From positions 1 through 5,887 of the forward strand of contig JAJRWO010000061.1 in assembly GCA_024276775.1 (NCBI GenBank): a DNA stretch of 5,887 nucleotides, read 5' to 3'. Positions 1 through 5,887 of the stretch are shown here, in pieces. The first letter of the stretch is position 1. Every line of letters starts with the position of its first letter. The notes under the pieces are model-generated. The model ran no database searches, was not told where the DNA came from, and saw nothing but the letters and a program-made list of their open reading frames with translations. This stretch comes from Gammaproteobacteria bacterium. Lineage in GTDB: Bacteria > Pseudomonadota > Gammaproteobacteria > Tenderiales > Tenderiaceae. The position numbers and the translations under genes were made by a program.

Positions 1-192
1 CTCATATTCATCCAGCAGGCGACGAGAATTAACCGCATCCATATTAATAATGCCAAATTCAGCATTTTCTTCGTCAACTAACAACGCCTTACCTTGCCCT
101 GCCCCTTTGAAAGCCATACGAAAACCTTCTTCTGACCTCCCATCAAAACCATAGGCTGCCAGATGCAATTGTTTGTTATTGGTCATTTTCAT
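1..192 (-). CDS. Uncharacterised protein, N-terminal 64 codons only (3' end outside the window)
   Basis: This open frame is too short for simple ORF calling because it runs off the window at base 1. It starts at ATG 192-190, which overlaps the TGA stop of the preceding gene as ATGA. An AGG about 9 bases upstream (in GTAGGTGC) serves as a ribosome binding site; a second in-frame ATG at 186-184 is an alternative. The visible protein begins MKMTNNKQLHLAAYGFDG, and later reads KALLVDEENAEFGIINMDA followed by VNSRRLLDEYE. The alternation of a basic/Gly-rich loop, a hydrophobic strand, an acidic turn, a second hydrophobic strand and a charged helix looks like the first half of an alpha/beta domain, perhaps a degenerate receiver-like fold; that is inference from pattern only. 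No signal peptide or membrane segment is visible. The stop overlap indicates translational coupling with the upstream TPR-like gene, so the two products may act together. I do not recognise the family. Confidence 0.8.
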   Translation of the reverse strand, partial: MKMTNNKQLHLAAYGFDGRSEEGFRMAFKGAGQGKALLVDEENAEFGIINMDAVNSRRLLDEYE

Positions 193-953
193 CCATCAGC
201 ACCTACGTTCTCAAGAAGTGTTTCTGCCAGCACATCCCACTCACTTGCCAAGGCTAAAGAGTGATCATTCAGCTGCGCATAAATGGCCACGAATGCGTAG
301 GTGTTTTTTGTGCATTTGTACAGCTCTAGTAACTCACGGCTGACATGTTCATCATCCGGCTGCTGAATTAAAGCTTGTTCGAGAATCATGCGTGCATCTT
401 CAATCAACCCGGAATCAATTAGATCACGCGCTTCGTCCAAAACACTAAATTGGTGTTGCGATGGCTCACCGGTTTTTATAACCAAATGGGTGCTGCCGAC
501 CACGCCTTTACTAAAGCGTGAACAACGGCTATGGGGCAGAGATTCCAGTTTAGCCGCGCCAAGTACCAAGGTCTGTTTCAAGGCCGTTAATTGAAATTCC
601 TGCAGCGAAACAGAGAATTTATTGAATAGGCGCTGACGCAGTAAAAACCCCTTTTTATCTAAAACAATAAATAGATCGAGTAGCGCACCATATAGGGATT
701 CAGGTTGACGGGAATAATGGCTGGCAATAATTCTATGCAGATGAACTTTGAGATCATGAGGCGTTCGACTGACTCGGTGGCTCAGTTGCTCAACGGCCTG
801 TATTACTAAGGCACCTGGCATACGCGCATACCAACCTGGCCATTGTTTGTCGGCAAACGTTAGATCTACGCTGCCATAGTCAAAAGCTCCACTGTCAATT
901 CCAATCACACAGAACTTTTCACTAGGCAGCCCAAAGGCATACAAACTGACCAT
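189..953 (-). CDS. Uncharacterised protein with C-terminal TPR/FimV-like segment
   Basis: This 254-residue protein matches no enzyme family that I can name. Residues 1-130 contain several hydrophobic/aromatic stretches (VSLYAFGLPSEKF near the start, ESLYGALLDLFIVLDKKGF near 85-103) but no signal peptide, clear membrane helix or catalytic motif. Residues about 172-228 form amphipathic helices of TPR type, with LDEARDLIDSGLIEDARMIL, then EQALIQQPDD, then ELLELYKCTKNTYAFVAIY. The pattern of LLELY..t...aF and a closing EW resembles the C-terminal TPR tail of FimV-like proteins linked to type IV pili; this is family resemblance, not proof. I chose ATG 953-951 because GGAG lies 8 bases upstream (965-962). 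A GTG at 962-960, three codons earlier, is possible but its spacing to AGGG is short. It is the first gene after the cob operon terminator and overlaps the following gene by ATGA. A cobalamin role is unlikely. Confidence 0.82.
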   Translation of the reverse strand: MVSLYAFGLPSEKFCVIGIDSGAFDYGSVDLTFADKQWPGWYARMPGALVIQAVEQLSHRVSRTPHDLKVHLHRIIASHYSRQPESLYGALLDLFIVLDKKGFLLRQRLFNKFSVSLQEFQLTALKQTLVLGAAKLESLPHSRCSRFSKGVVGSTHLVIKTGEPSQHQFSVLDEARDLIDSGLIEDARMILEQALIQQPDDEHVSRELLELYKCTKNTYAFVAIYAQLNDHSLALASEWDVLAETLLENVGADG

Positions 954-961
954 TATTCGCA

Positions 962-965
962 CTCC
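962..965 (-). promoter_or_regulatory. Ribosome binding site deciding the start of the TPR-like gene
   Basis: GGAG on the minus strand sits 8 bases before ATG 953-951, an ideal spacing. The same bases overlap the alternative GTG start at 962-960, which would have only an AGGG with a spacer of about 4 bases. This favours the ATG. Confidence 0.55.
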
Positions 966-981
966 ACCCTATTTATGAATT

Positions 982-1000
982 CACGTATTTAGATTACGTG
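982..1000. promoter_or_regulatory. Perfect 6+7+6 palindrome, candidate operator or leader hairpin
   Basis: CACGTA at 982-987 and TACGTG at 995-1000 are perfect reverse complements separated by 7 bases. The palindrome lies 29 bases upstream of the chosen ATG of the TPR-like gene and downstream of its possible promoter. That position suits a repressor site or an mRNA leader hairpin. On the plus strand it is followed by TTTTTATTATT and so could mimic a terminator, but no plus-strand gene enters it. No regulator is identified; function is inference. Confidence 0.4.
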
Positions 1001-1003
1001 TTT

Positions 1004-1032
1004 TTATTATTGATGGTCATAATACAAGACAA
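1004..1032 (-). promoter_or_regulatory. Weak candidate promoter for the TPR-like gene unit
   Basis: Minus strand TTGTCT at 1032-1027 is followed after 17 bases by TAATAA at 1009-1004, a poor -10. An alternative -10, TATTAT at 1024-1019, matches the sigma-70 consensus at 5 of 6 positions but has only a poor -35 (TTTTAA at 1047-1042). A promoter is expected here because a strong terminator lies immediately upstream, but neither match is convincing in such AT-rich sequence. Confidence 0.25.
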
Positions 1033-1058
1033 TACTCAATTTTAAAAATCATTCTGCC

Positions 1059-1085
1059 AAAAAAACAGTCATTAAAGTAATGACT
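1059..1085 (-). terminator. Rho-independent terminator of the cob operon
   Basis: On the minus strand AGTCATTA (1085-1078), loop CTT (1077-1075) and TAATGACT (1074-1067) make a perfect 8-bp stem, followed by one G and then seven T residues (1065-1059). It starts 70 bases after the cobS stop codon. The plus strand lacks a T run after the hairpin, so it acts in the minus direction only. It separates the cob operon from the downstream gene pair. The stem is AT-rich, so some read-through is possible. Confidence 0.85.
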
Positions 1086-1155
1086 TGTTATGATTATGAC
1101 CTTTTCACTAAATAAAAAATGGAAATTATATAGTACTTGAAAATGACCTTTCTAA

Positions 1156-1890
1156 TTAATAACTTGCGGCCACTATTAATAAAACAACCTCAACCAGTTC
1201 GACATTAGCACCCGCAGTGTCACCGGTTAAACCACCAATGCGTTGCAACATAAGCATACGTAATAACCATGACACCAGAACAGCCGCCAATATTAAACCA
1301 ACACCCAGCCCTCCCAGAATAAACCAGACCAGCAAGGCTGTGATCAACAACAGCCATTTTAACTGATGACGAGGCATATGTTGCGCCAGCAGTTCACCCA
1401 AGCCCCCCGGACGCACATATGGCGTAGATAAAAACAGCCCGGGCAATGTGCTGCGACTAATGACTGGAATCAACAACAATGCCCAGATATTTTCCGCCGC
1501 CACAATGCTGACCAATGCAGTAAACTTAAGCAACAACACCAATACCAGTAACACCACGGCCGATGGGCCACAGCAAGGGTCTTTCATGATCTCCAGGCTG
1601 CGTTGTTTATCCCCCAGGCCACCCACCCAGGCATCGGCGCTGTCTGCCAGACCATCCAGATGCAGACCACCGGTAATCAACACCCAGGCAGTCAGTAGCA
1701 AGCCGGCCTGCAGCAGATCCGTTACCGCACTACTCAGCCAGGCCAGCAACAGCAACAACAGCCCAATCATCAAACCCACCAACGGGTAAAACAGCAACGA
1801 CCGCCCAACGGCCCTTGGCTGCCATTCAGCCGTAGTAAAGCTTGGAAAGCGGGTTAAAAATTGAACCGCAATAATGAATGACTGCCACAC
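1156..1890 (-). CDS. cobS: Adenosylcobinamide-GDP ribazoletransferase (cobalamin synthase) CobS
   Basis: This integral inner-membrane enzyme joins GDP-cobinamide to alpha-ribazole (or its 5'-phosphate), releasing GMP and giving cobalamin (phosphate), the closing step of nucleotide loop assembly. The product is 244 residues, the normal family length. Visible family signatures are the N-terminal FLTRFP (11-16), the metal-binding HLDGLADSADAW at 77-88, IMKDPCCGPS at 101-110 and GGLTGDTAGANVE at 219-231. Hydrophobic membrane segments lie at about 32-51, 60-75, 110-131, 136-147, 178-191 and 194-214. The start is GTG 1890-1888, sharing its G with the TAG stop of cobT (TAGTG); the upstream GAG is a weak ribosome binding site, so translation probably depends on coupling to cobT. 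MKDPCCGPS differs from the more usual MKDSRxG form, but all acidic motifs are intact. It is the last gene of the operon, with a terminator 70 bases downstream. Confidence 0.96.
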   Translation of the reverse strand: MWQSFIIAVQFLTRFPSFTTAEWQPRAVGRSLLFYPLVGLMIGLLLLLLAWLSSAVTDLLQAGLLLTAWVLITGGLHLDGLADSADAWVGGLGDKQRSLEIMKDPCCGPSAVVLLVLVLLLKFTALVSIVAAENIWALLLIPVISRSTLPGLFLSTPYVRPGGLGELLAQHMPRHQLKWLLLITALLVWFILGGLGVGLILAAVLVSWLLRMLMLQRIGGLTGDTAGANVELVEVVLLIVAASY

Positions 1891-2969
1891 TATTTTTTAC
1901 TCGACACTCCGGCGTCAGCAAAGGTAGCCATCTCATTGTGCAAGGCACAGGCCAAACGTAACAATGGCACTGCCACCGCTGCACCACTGCCCTCGCCCAG
2001 ACGCATGCCCATATCGAGCAAAGGCTCTGCATTCAAGGCATCGATAATATGTTTGTGGCCCGGCTCTGCCGACGCATGTGAGAACAACAACCAGTCTGCC
2101 GTGCCCGGGCATTGTTTGATTGCCACCAAGGCCGCAGCACTGGCAATAAAGCCATCCACTAATACCGGTACCCCCATCTGGCCAGAGGCGATATAGGCAC
2201 CGGTTAACGCGGCAATCTCAAAACCGCCAAAATAACGCAAAGCCGTCACTGGTGAATCAATTTTGTCTCTATGCAAATTCAGTGCCGCTTGTAATACTTT
2301 AACCTTGTGTGACACACCGTCCGTGTCCAGCCCCGTGCCTGGCCCGGTAAGCGATTCAACAGAGATATCAGTGAGCATAGACGCCAACGCTGTTGCCGCT
2401 GAAGTGTTGCCTATCCCCATTTCACCGCCAATAAACAAATCCACCCCCTGGGTCACGGCCCGCTCGGCACTCTGACGACCAATATTCATGGCTCGCGCCA
2501 ACTGCTCCTCACTCATGGCCGCCTGTTTGGCAAAGTTGGCCGTGCCCGCCCCCAGTGTTTGATCGCTGACACCAGGCAAGGGGCCAGGATCAACCACGGT
2601 ACCAAGATTGATCACTTCAAGTTCCGCGTGAAGCACTCGCGCCAGCACACTAATGGCCGCGCCGCCGTTGGCAAAATTACGCACCATCTCCGTTGTTACC
2701 GCTTGCGGAAACGCCGATACCCCTTCGGCAGCAATGCCATGATCGCCGGCAAAGACAACAATCCGTACCTGATCAAGCGAAGGTTTTTCTTTACCCTGCA
2801 TCGCAGCCAACTGAATGGCGATTGATTCCAGTCGACCCAAAGCACCCGGCGGTTTGGTCAACACTCCCTGACGCGCTTCAGCAGCGGCACGCGCTTCAGC
2901 GTCAAGCAATGCGCTGGGTACTTTTAACCATTCACAATTGACCACGGTAACAACTCCTTCAAGACTCAT
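1890..2969 (-). CDS. cobT: Nicotinate-nucleotide--dimethylbenzimidazole phosphoribosyltransferase CobT
   Basis: CobT is a cytosolic enzyme that transfers phosphoribose from nicotinate mononucleotide to 5,6-dimethylbenzimidazole, making alpha-ribazole 5'-phosphate for CobS. The product is 359 residues, close to the usual 340-360. Characteristic segments are LTKPPGALGRLE at 37-48, FAGDHGIAAEGVSAFP at 73-88, the glycine-rich GGEMGIGNTSAA at 181-192, GPGTGLDTDGV at 209-219 and GMRLGEGSGAA at 321-331. Glu327 in the last motif corresponds to the catalytic glutamate known in the Salmonella enzyme, and Glu183 to a second conserved glutamate. The start is ATG 2969-2967, preceded by AGG with a spacer of about 9 bases, and the gene overlaps the 3' end of cobU by 11 bases. 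Its stop overlaps the cobS start. It appears complete and active. The lower ligand actually used cannot be told from sequence. Confidence 0.97.
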   Translation of the reverse strand: MSLEGVVTVVNCEWLKVPSALLDAEARAAAEARQGVLTKPPGALGRLESIAIQLAAMQGKEKPSLDQVRIVVFAGDHGIAAEGVSAFPQAVTTEMVRNFANGGAAISVLARVLHAELEVINLGTVVDPGPLPGVSDQTLGAGTANFAKQAAMSEEQLARAMNIGRQSAERAVTQGVDLFIGGEMGIGNTSAATALASMLTDISVESLTGPGTGLDTDGVSHKVKVLQAALNLHRDKIDSPVTALRYFGGFEIAALTGAYIASGQMGVPVLVDGFIASAAALVAIKQCPGTADWLLFSHASAEPGHKHIIDALNAEPLLDMGMRLGEGSGAAVAVPLLRLACALHNEMATFADAGVSSKK

Positions 2970-3477
2970 CTTTTAAAACCTGCGGCAAACCGGCGATACT
3001 CAGCACTACTTTGTCACAGTGCTGGGCAATGGTTTGTTGCAACAAGCCAGCCTCATCACAAAAACGCCGTGTCAGTTCACCCACCGGCACTATGCCCATG
3101 CTGGTTTCATTGCTGACAAAAATGATCCGACCCGGCAGGTTTGGCAGGGCTTCAAGCAGCCCGGCCAATTCTTTTTCAAATTGTGTTTCATCATCGGCAC
3201 AAAGCAGGTTGGTCAACCATGACGTGAGGCAATCCACCAACAGACAAGACTCAGCCGTGGCATATTGTTGTAAACAGGCTGCCAGTGCATAAGGTGCTTC
3301 CACGACAGCCCAGCCATCAGGCCGACGTTGACTGTGTTTGGCGATGCGCTGTTGCATCTCTGCATCAGCCGATAAAGCAGTGGCAATATAAGTAACCGTC
3401 AGGCCACTATCAAATGCCGCCTGTTCAGCCAGCCGGCTCTTGCCCGAACGTATCCCACCGAGAACCAGCAGTTTCAT
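2959..3477 (-). CDS. cobU: Adenosylcobinamide kinase / adenosylcobinamide-phosphate guanylyltransferase CobU
   Basis: This bifunctional cytosolic enzyme phosphorylates the aminopropanol arm of adenosylcobinamide and then transfers GMP to give adenosylcobinamide-GDP, the substrate of CobS. From ATG 3477-3475 the protein has 172 residues, within the usual 170-185. It shows the P-loop GGIRSGKS (7-14), YIATA (30-34), RIAKHSQRRPDGW with His48 matching the histidine that is guanylylated in Salmonella CobU (His46), the Walker-B-like LLVDCLTSW (79-87) and VSNETSMGIVP (121-131). Most relatives read VSNEVGxGIVP, so TS replaces VG here, a mild change. The ATG is preferred because it overlaps the cobQ stop as ATGA, the same arrangement as cobD/cobQ; a TTG two codons upstream (3483) is in frame but less likely. 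Its end overlaps cobT by 11 bases. Confidence 0.96.
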   Translation of the reverse strand: MKLLVLGGIRSGKSRLAEQAAFDSGLTVTYIATALSADAEMQQRIAKHSQRRPDGWAVVEAPYALAACLQQYATAESCLLVDCLTSWLTNLLCADDETQFEKELAGLLEALPNLPGRIIFVSNETSMGIVPVGELTRRFCDEAGLLQQTIAQHCDKVVLSIAGLPQVLKDES

Positions 3478-4955
3478 GCACAAAAAACCTTTGAATTTTC
3501 ATTCAAACCCAATAAGTTATCCAGCTGCGCCAGCTCCAGATGTTGTTCCAACATATCCGCCAGTCTATCGATATCGGCCTCACGCCGAGCTTGATAATCA
3601 ACGGTGACGGGGTTGGCCAAACCGGCCCAGCGCAACAACGCGTCACAAGCCGGTTTAGATTCAAAAAAACCATGCAGATACGTGCCTATCACCTGACCAT
3701 CGTCAGAAATAGCACCATCGTTACGGTTCTCCAATTGCACTAAGGGCCGTGATAAGGCGACACCCTCGGTGCGCCCCAGGTGAATTTCATAACCGTTCAT
3801 CACCGCATCATCCAGCACCAATCGACCTTGCACATTGCACAGCTGTTTTTCTGTTGCCAGCGTTGTTTGCATAGATAACAAGCCCAGGCCTTGACTAAAA
3901 CCGGCGTCACTCTCAACACCATCAGGATCATCAATCATTTCACCCAACATTTGAAAACCACCGCAGATACCGAGTAGCTTGCCACCATAGCGCAAGTGGT
4001 GTTGAATGATTTTGACCCAGCCATTATCACGCAACCATGCAAGGTCATTGCGCACACTTTTACTGCCCGGCAGAATAATTAAATCAGCAGACGGCACTAT
4101 TTCATTCGCCTCAACAAAACAAAGTTCAACCTGTTCATGCAGGCCCAGTGGATCAAAATCAGTGTGGTTACTCAGCCGTGGCAGGCGCGGCACCACCACA
4201 CGCAAAGCACCACCTTGTCCAGCCGAATGCTTTTTAATATTAAGACTGTCTTCCGCCTCCAAGTGTAAGTCATGCAAATATGGCAACACTCCCAGCATTG
4301 GTTTATTCAGCCGCGCTTCCAGCCAATCGATACCCGGCTCAAGCAAGGCCATGTCACCACGAAAACGGTTGATCACCATGCCAACCACACGGGTCTGTTC
4401 TGTTGCAGACAACAACGCTAGCGTACCCAGCAGATGAGCAAATACGCCACCCCGTTCGATATCGGCCACCAGCAGCACCGGGCAATCAACGGCCTCGGCA
4501 AACCCCATGTTAGCGATGTCATTGTCACGCAGATTGATCTCCGCCGGACTGCCTGCCCCTTCCACCAGTACCACATCGTATTGTTTTTGCAGGCGCTGGT
4601 ATGATGCCAATACAGCAGCCATCGCCTTAGGTTTGAAAGCGTGATAACCGCGGGCATCCATATCCGCCACCGCTTGACCATGAATAATAATCTGTGAACC
4701 CGTATCGCTGTTAGGTTTGAGCAACACCGGGTTCATATCGGTGTGCGGTGTTATGCCACACGCCTGAGCCTGCACTGCCTGAGCGCGACCAATCTCACCA
4801 CCATCAACAGTCACGGCACTATTCAACGCCATGTTTTGCGGTTTGAATGGCGCAACACGAATGCCACGGCGCTTTAGCAACCGACACAATCCGGCGACAA
4901 GCGTGCTCTTGCCGGCGTCAGAGGTCGCCCCCTGGATCATCAGGCCACGGCTCAT
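3474..4955 (-). CDS. cobQ: Cobyric acid synthase CobQ (CbiP), glutamine-hydrolysing
   Basis: CobQ amidates side chains b, d, e and g of adenosylcobyrinic acid a,c-diamide in four ATP-dependent steps, using ammonia from glutamine, to give cobyric acid. The 493-residue product is full length (the family is usually 480-510). The N-terminal half is the dethiobiotin-synthetase-like ATPase, with the P-loop GATSDAGKST at 9-18, FKPQNMALNS at 37-46 and VEGAGSPAEINL at 131-142. The C-terminal half is a class I glutamine amidotransferase: LPGSKS at 295-300, the nucleophile Cys331 in LLGICGGFQMLG, and His428 in GTYLHGFFES. The start ATG 4955-4953 overlaps the stop of cobD as ATGA, with a GAGG about 10 bases upstream. 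The 3' end overlaps cobU. No sign of damage is seen. The LPGSKS and TYLHG motifs and the partner genes favour CobQ over CobB/CbiA, which acts on side chains a and c. Confidence 0.97.
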   Translation of the reverse strand: MSRGLMIQGATSDAGKSTLVAGLCRLLKRRGIRVAPFKPQNMALNSAVTVDGGEIGRAQAVQAQACGITPHTDMNPVLLKPNSDTGSQIIIHGQAVADMDARGYHAFKPKAMAAVLASYQRLQKQYDVVLVEGAGSPAEINLRDNDIANMGFAEAVDCPVLLVADIERGGVFAHLLGTLALLSATEQTRVVGMVINRFRGDMALLEPGIDWLEARLNKPMLGVLPYLHDLHLEAEDSLNIKKHSAGQGGALRVVVPRLPRLSNHTDFDPLGLHEQVELCFVEANEIVPSADLIILPGSKSVRNDLAWLRDNGWVKIIQHHLRYGGKLLGICGGFQMLGEMIDDPDGVESDAGFSQGLGLLSMQTTLATEKQLCNVQGRLVLDDAVMNGYEIHLGRTEGVALSRPLVQLENRNDGAISDDGQVIGTYLHGFFESKPACDALLRWAGLANPVTVDYQARREADIDRLADMLEQHLELAQLDNLLGLNENSKVFCA

Positions 4956-5887
4956 GCCGACAACGCCTCGACAACAGCCATGCGTAATTCAGATAATGCA
5001 CTTTGCAAACGTTGCCATTCTGATTCATTGGCAGGCAGGCCAAAACGGATACGTGCTTGCTGCTTAAACAAGCGCGTCAAAATACCCTGCTCCGCCAACT
5101 GTTCATGAATTGTTTTTGCCTGCGGCGTGGTGATAGACTGAAACAAAACCGTATCGCCATCAGGCAACAGTCCATAAGCCGTTAACAAATGATTTAAACG
5201 CTGCCCCTGTTGCCTGAGCTGTTTGTGTGTCGCTGCCTGCCAAGCATGGTCGTTCAAGGCCTGCATCGCCAACCAACGCGCCGGGCCACTAATTGTCCAC
5301 GGCCCTAACGCTTCACCCAGTTGTTGCAGCAAGTCGCTTGCTGATAACACAAAACCGACACGGGCACCGGCCAGACCAAAAAACTTGCCCAGCGAACGCA
5401 GCACAATCAAGCCATTTCTACCTGTGTACGCGGCCAAACTATTGGCCGGTGTGGTATCCATAAAGGCTTCATCCACAACCAGCCAGCCGCCACGCTCAGC
5501 CAGTTTTGCCTGCCACTGCATCAGCACTTCGGGCGCAAAACAAACAGCGGTGGGATTATTTGGATTGACAACCACCACCACGTCGTGACGCTTGACAGCA
5601 GCGTCTAATTTTTCTGCGGCAACAAGATCAACATAATGACCTGCACGTTGCCAGGCATGAGCGTGTTCGTTATAACTAGGCGCCAACACGGCCACACGGC
5701 ATGGCGGCCTTAATTTGGGCAGGGTTTGAATCGCTGCCTGCGAACCCGCTACTGGCAACAGCTCACTGGCACCGTAATAGTGACATGCCGCTTGATTCAA
5801 GCCATCGTCATCTTCTGGCAGACGCGCCCAAGAAGACAGTGGCGGCATTTCACCCTGCCAGCCATTGGGATTGATGCCGGTCGATAA
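4952..5887 (-). CDS. cobD: Threonine-phosphate decarboxylase CobD (CobC of Pseudomonas-type naming), 5' end missing
   Basis: This cytosolic, pyridoxal-phosphate-dependent fold-type I enzyme decarboxylates L-threonine O-3-phosphate to (R)-1-amino-2-propanol phosphate, the linker joined to cobyric acid. The frame stays open to the window edge: 311 residues are visible and the real start lies upstream of 5887. The ATG at 5848 is internal, because the family motif STGINPNGW is encoded just before it (about 5884-5858). Visible landmarks are LPEDDDGLNQAACHYYGA, the cofactor-binding LLPVAGSQAAIQTLP, VNPNNPT, VVDEAFMDTTP with the PLP-contacting Asp, and SLGKFFGLAGARVGF whose Lys (168 of the visible part) is the Schiff-base lysine. 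Near the end, RIRFGLP carries the arginine that binds the substrate carboxylate. Histidinol-phosphate aminotransferase is the nearest paralogue, but these motifs and the operon decide for CobD. It overlaps cobQ by ATGA. Perhaps 20-40 N-terminal residues are missing. Confidence 0.94.
   Translation of the reverse strand, partial: LSTGINPNGWQGEMPPLSSWARLPEDDDGLNQAACHYYGASELLPVAGSQAAIQTLPKLRPPCRVAVLAPSYNEHAHAWQRAGHYVDLVAAEKLDAAVKRHDVVVVVNPNNPTAVCFAPEVLMQWQAKLAERGGWLVVDEAFMDTTPANSLAAYTGRNGLIVLRSLGKFFGLAGARVGFVLSASDLLQQLGEALGPWTISGPARWLAMQALNDHAWQAATHKQLRQQGQRLNHLLTAYGLLPDGDTVLFQSITTPQAKTIHEQLAEQGILTRLFKQQARIRFGLPANESEWQRLQSALSELRMAVVEALSA

Larger units (their letters stand above)
954..1155. other. 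AT-rich intergenic region between cobS and the TPR-like gene
   Basis: This gap of about 200 bases is much richer in A and T than the flanking genes and carries no convincing ORF on either strand. In transcription order it holds the short cobS 3' untranslated end, a strong minus-strand terminator (1085-1059), weak promoter-like hexamers, a 19-base palindrome (1000-982) and the ribosome binding site of the next gene (965-962). An ATGACC core recurs at 1096, 1143 and, inverted, at 1015-1020. No tRNA or recognisable small RNA was seen. Confidence 0.8.

Noticed and set aside
982..1010. Plus-strand terminator formed by the palindrome and the following T-rich run
   Set aside because: No plus-strand gene is present upstream to be terminated, and the 6-bp stem with a 7-base loop is weak. 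It is kept only as a palindrome.
954..1155. Possible cobalamin riboswitch or small RNA in the intergenic gap
   Set aside because: The gap lies downstream of the cob operon, is AT-rich and too short for a full B12 riboswitch, and no B12-box-like GCCACTG element is seen.
1448..1789. 113-codon plus-strand open frame opposite cobS
   Set aside because: It is antisense to the membrane segments of CobS. The Asn/Ser/Thr-rich composition comes from the complement of Leu/Val codons.
4006..4437. 143-codon plus-strand open frame opposite cobQ
   Set aside because: It is fully antisense to conserved cobQ sequence. Its product is rich in Ser, Arg and Thr with no family features, and it has no supporting context.
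5223..5588. 121-codon plus-strand open frame opposite cobD
   Set aside because: It is antisense to the region that encodes the PLP-lysine motif of CobD. The low-complexity Ser/Thr/Pro-rich product is a typical shadow frame.
5846..5848. ATG as the start of cobD
   Set aside because: The conserved STGINPNGW motif is encoded in the same frame just upstream of it, so the gene starts outside the window.

Overview
The window is a stretch of bacterial chromosome in which every supported gene lies on the minus strand, so transcription runs from high to low coordinates. The gene content, moderate GC and a FimV-like TPR tail suggest a gammaproteobacterium. No genus can be named from the sequence alone.

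Region 1 (5887 down to 1156) is the late, nucleotide-loop-assembly part of the cobalamin (vitamin B12) pathway. In transcription order it holds cobD (threonine-phosphate decarboxylase; 5' end outside the window), cobQ (cobyric acid synthase), cobU (cobinamide kinase/guanylyltransferase), cobT (nicotinate-nucleotide:DMB phosphoribosyltransferase) and cobS (cobalamin synthase). Every junction overlaps: ATGA for cobD/cobQ, ATGA for cobQ/cobU, 11 bases for cobU/cobT, and TAGTG for cobT/cobS. This is one tightly coupled operon. Together the enzymes make the aminopropanol phosphate linker (CobD), amidate the corrin ring (CobQ), activate cobinamide as GDP-cobinamide (CobU), make alpha-ribazole phosphate (CobT) and join the two halves (CobS). 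Its promoter, and any B12 riboswitch, would lie upstream, beyond base 5887.

Region 2 (1155 down to 954) is an AT-rich intergenic stretch of about 200 bases. It holds a strong intrinsic terminator for the cob operon (hairpin plus T7), a 19-base palindrome just before the next gene, several copies of an ATGACC motif, and only weak promoter-like hexamers.

Region 3 (953 down to 1) is a separate two-gene unit of unknown function. The first gene encodes a 254-residue soluble protein with a C-terminal TPR/FimV-like segment. It overlaps by ATGA a second gene of which only the first 64 codons are present. Nothing here is clearly a new biological system. This uncharacterised pair is the least explained part of the window; the cob operon is conventional apart from the absence of an alpha-ribazole phosphatase gene between cobT and cobS.
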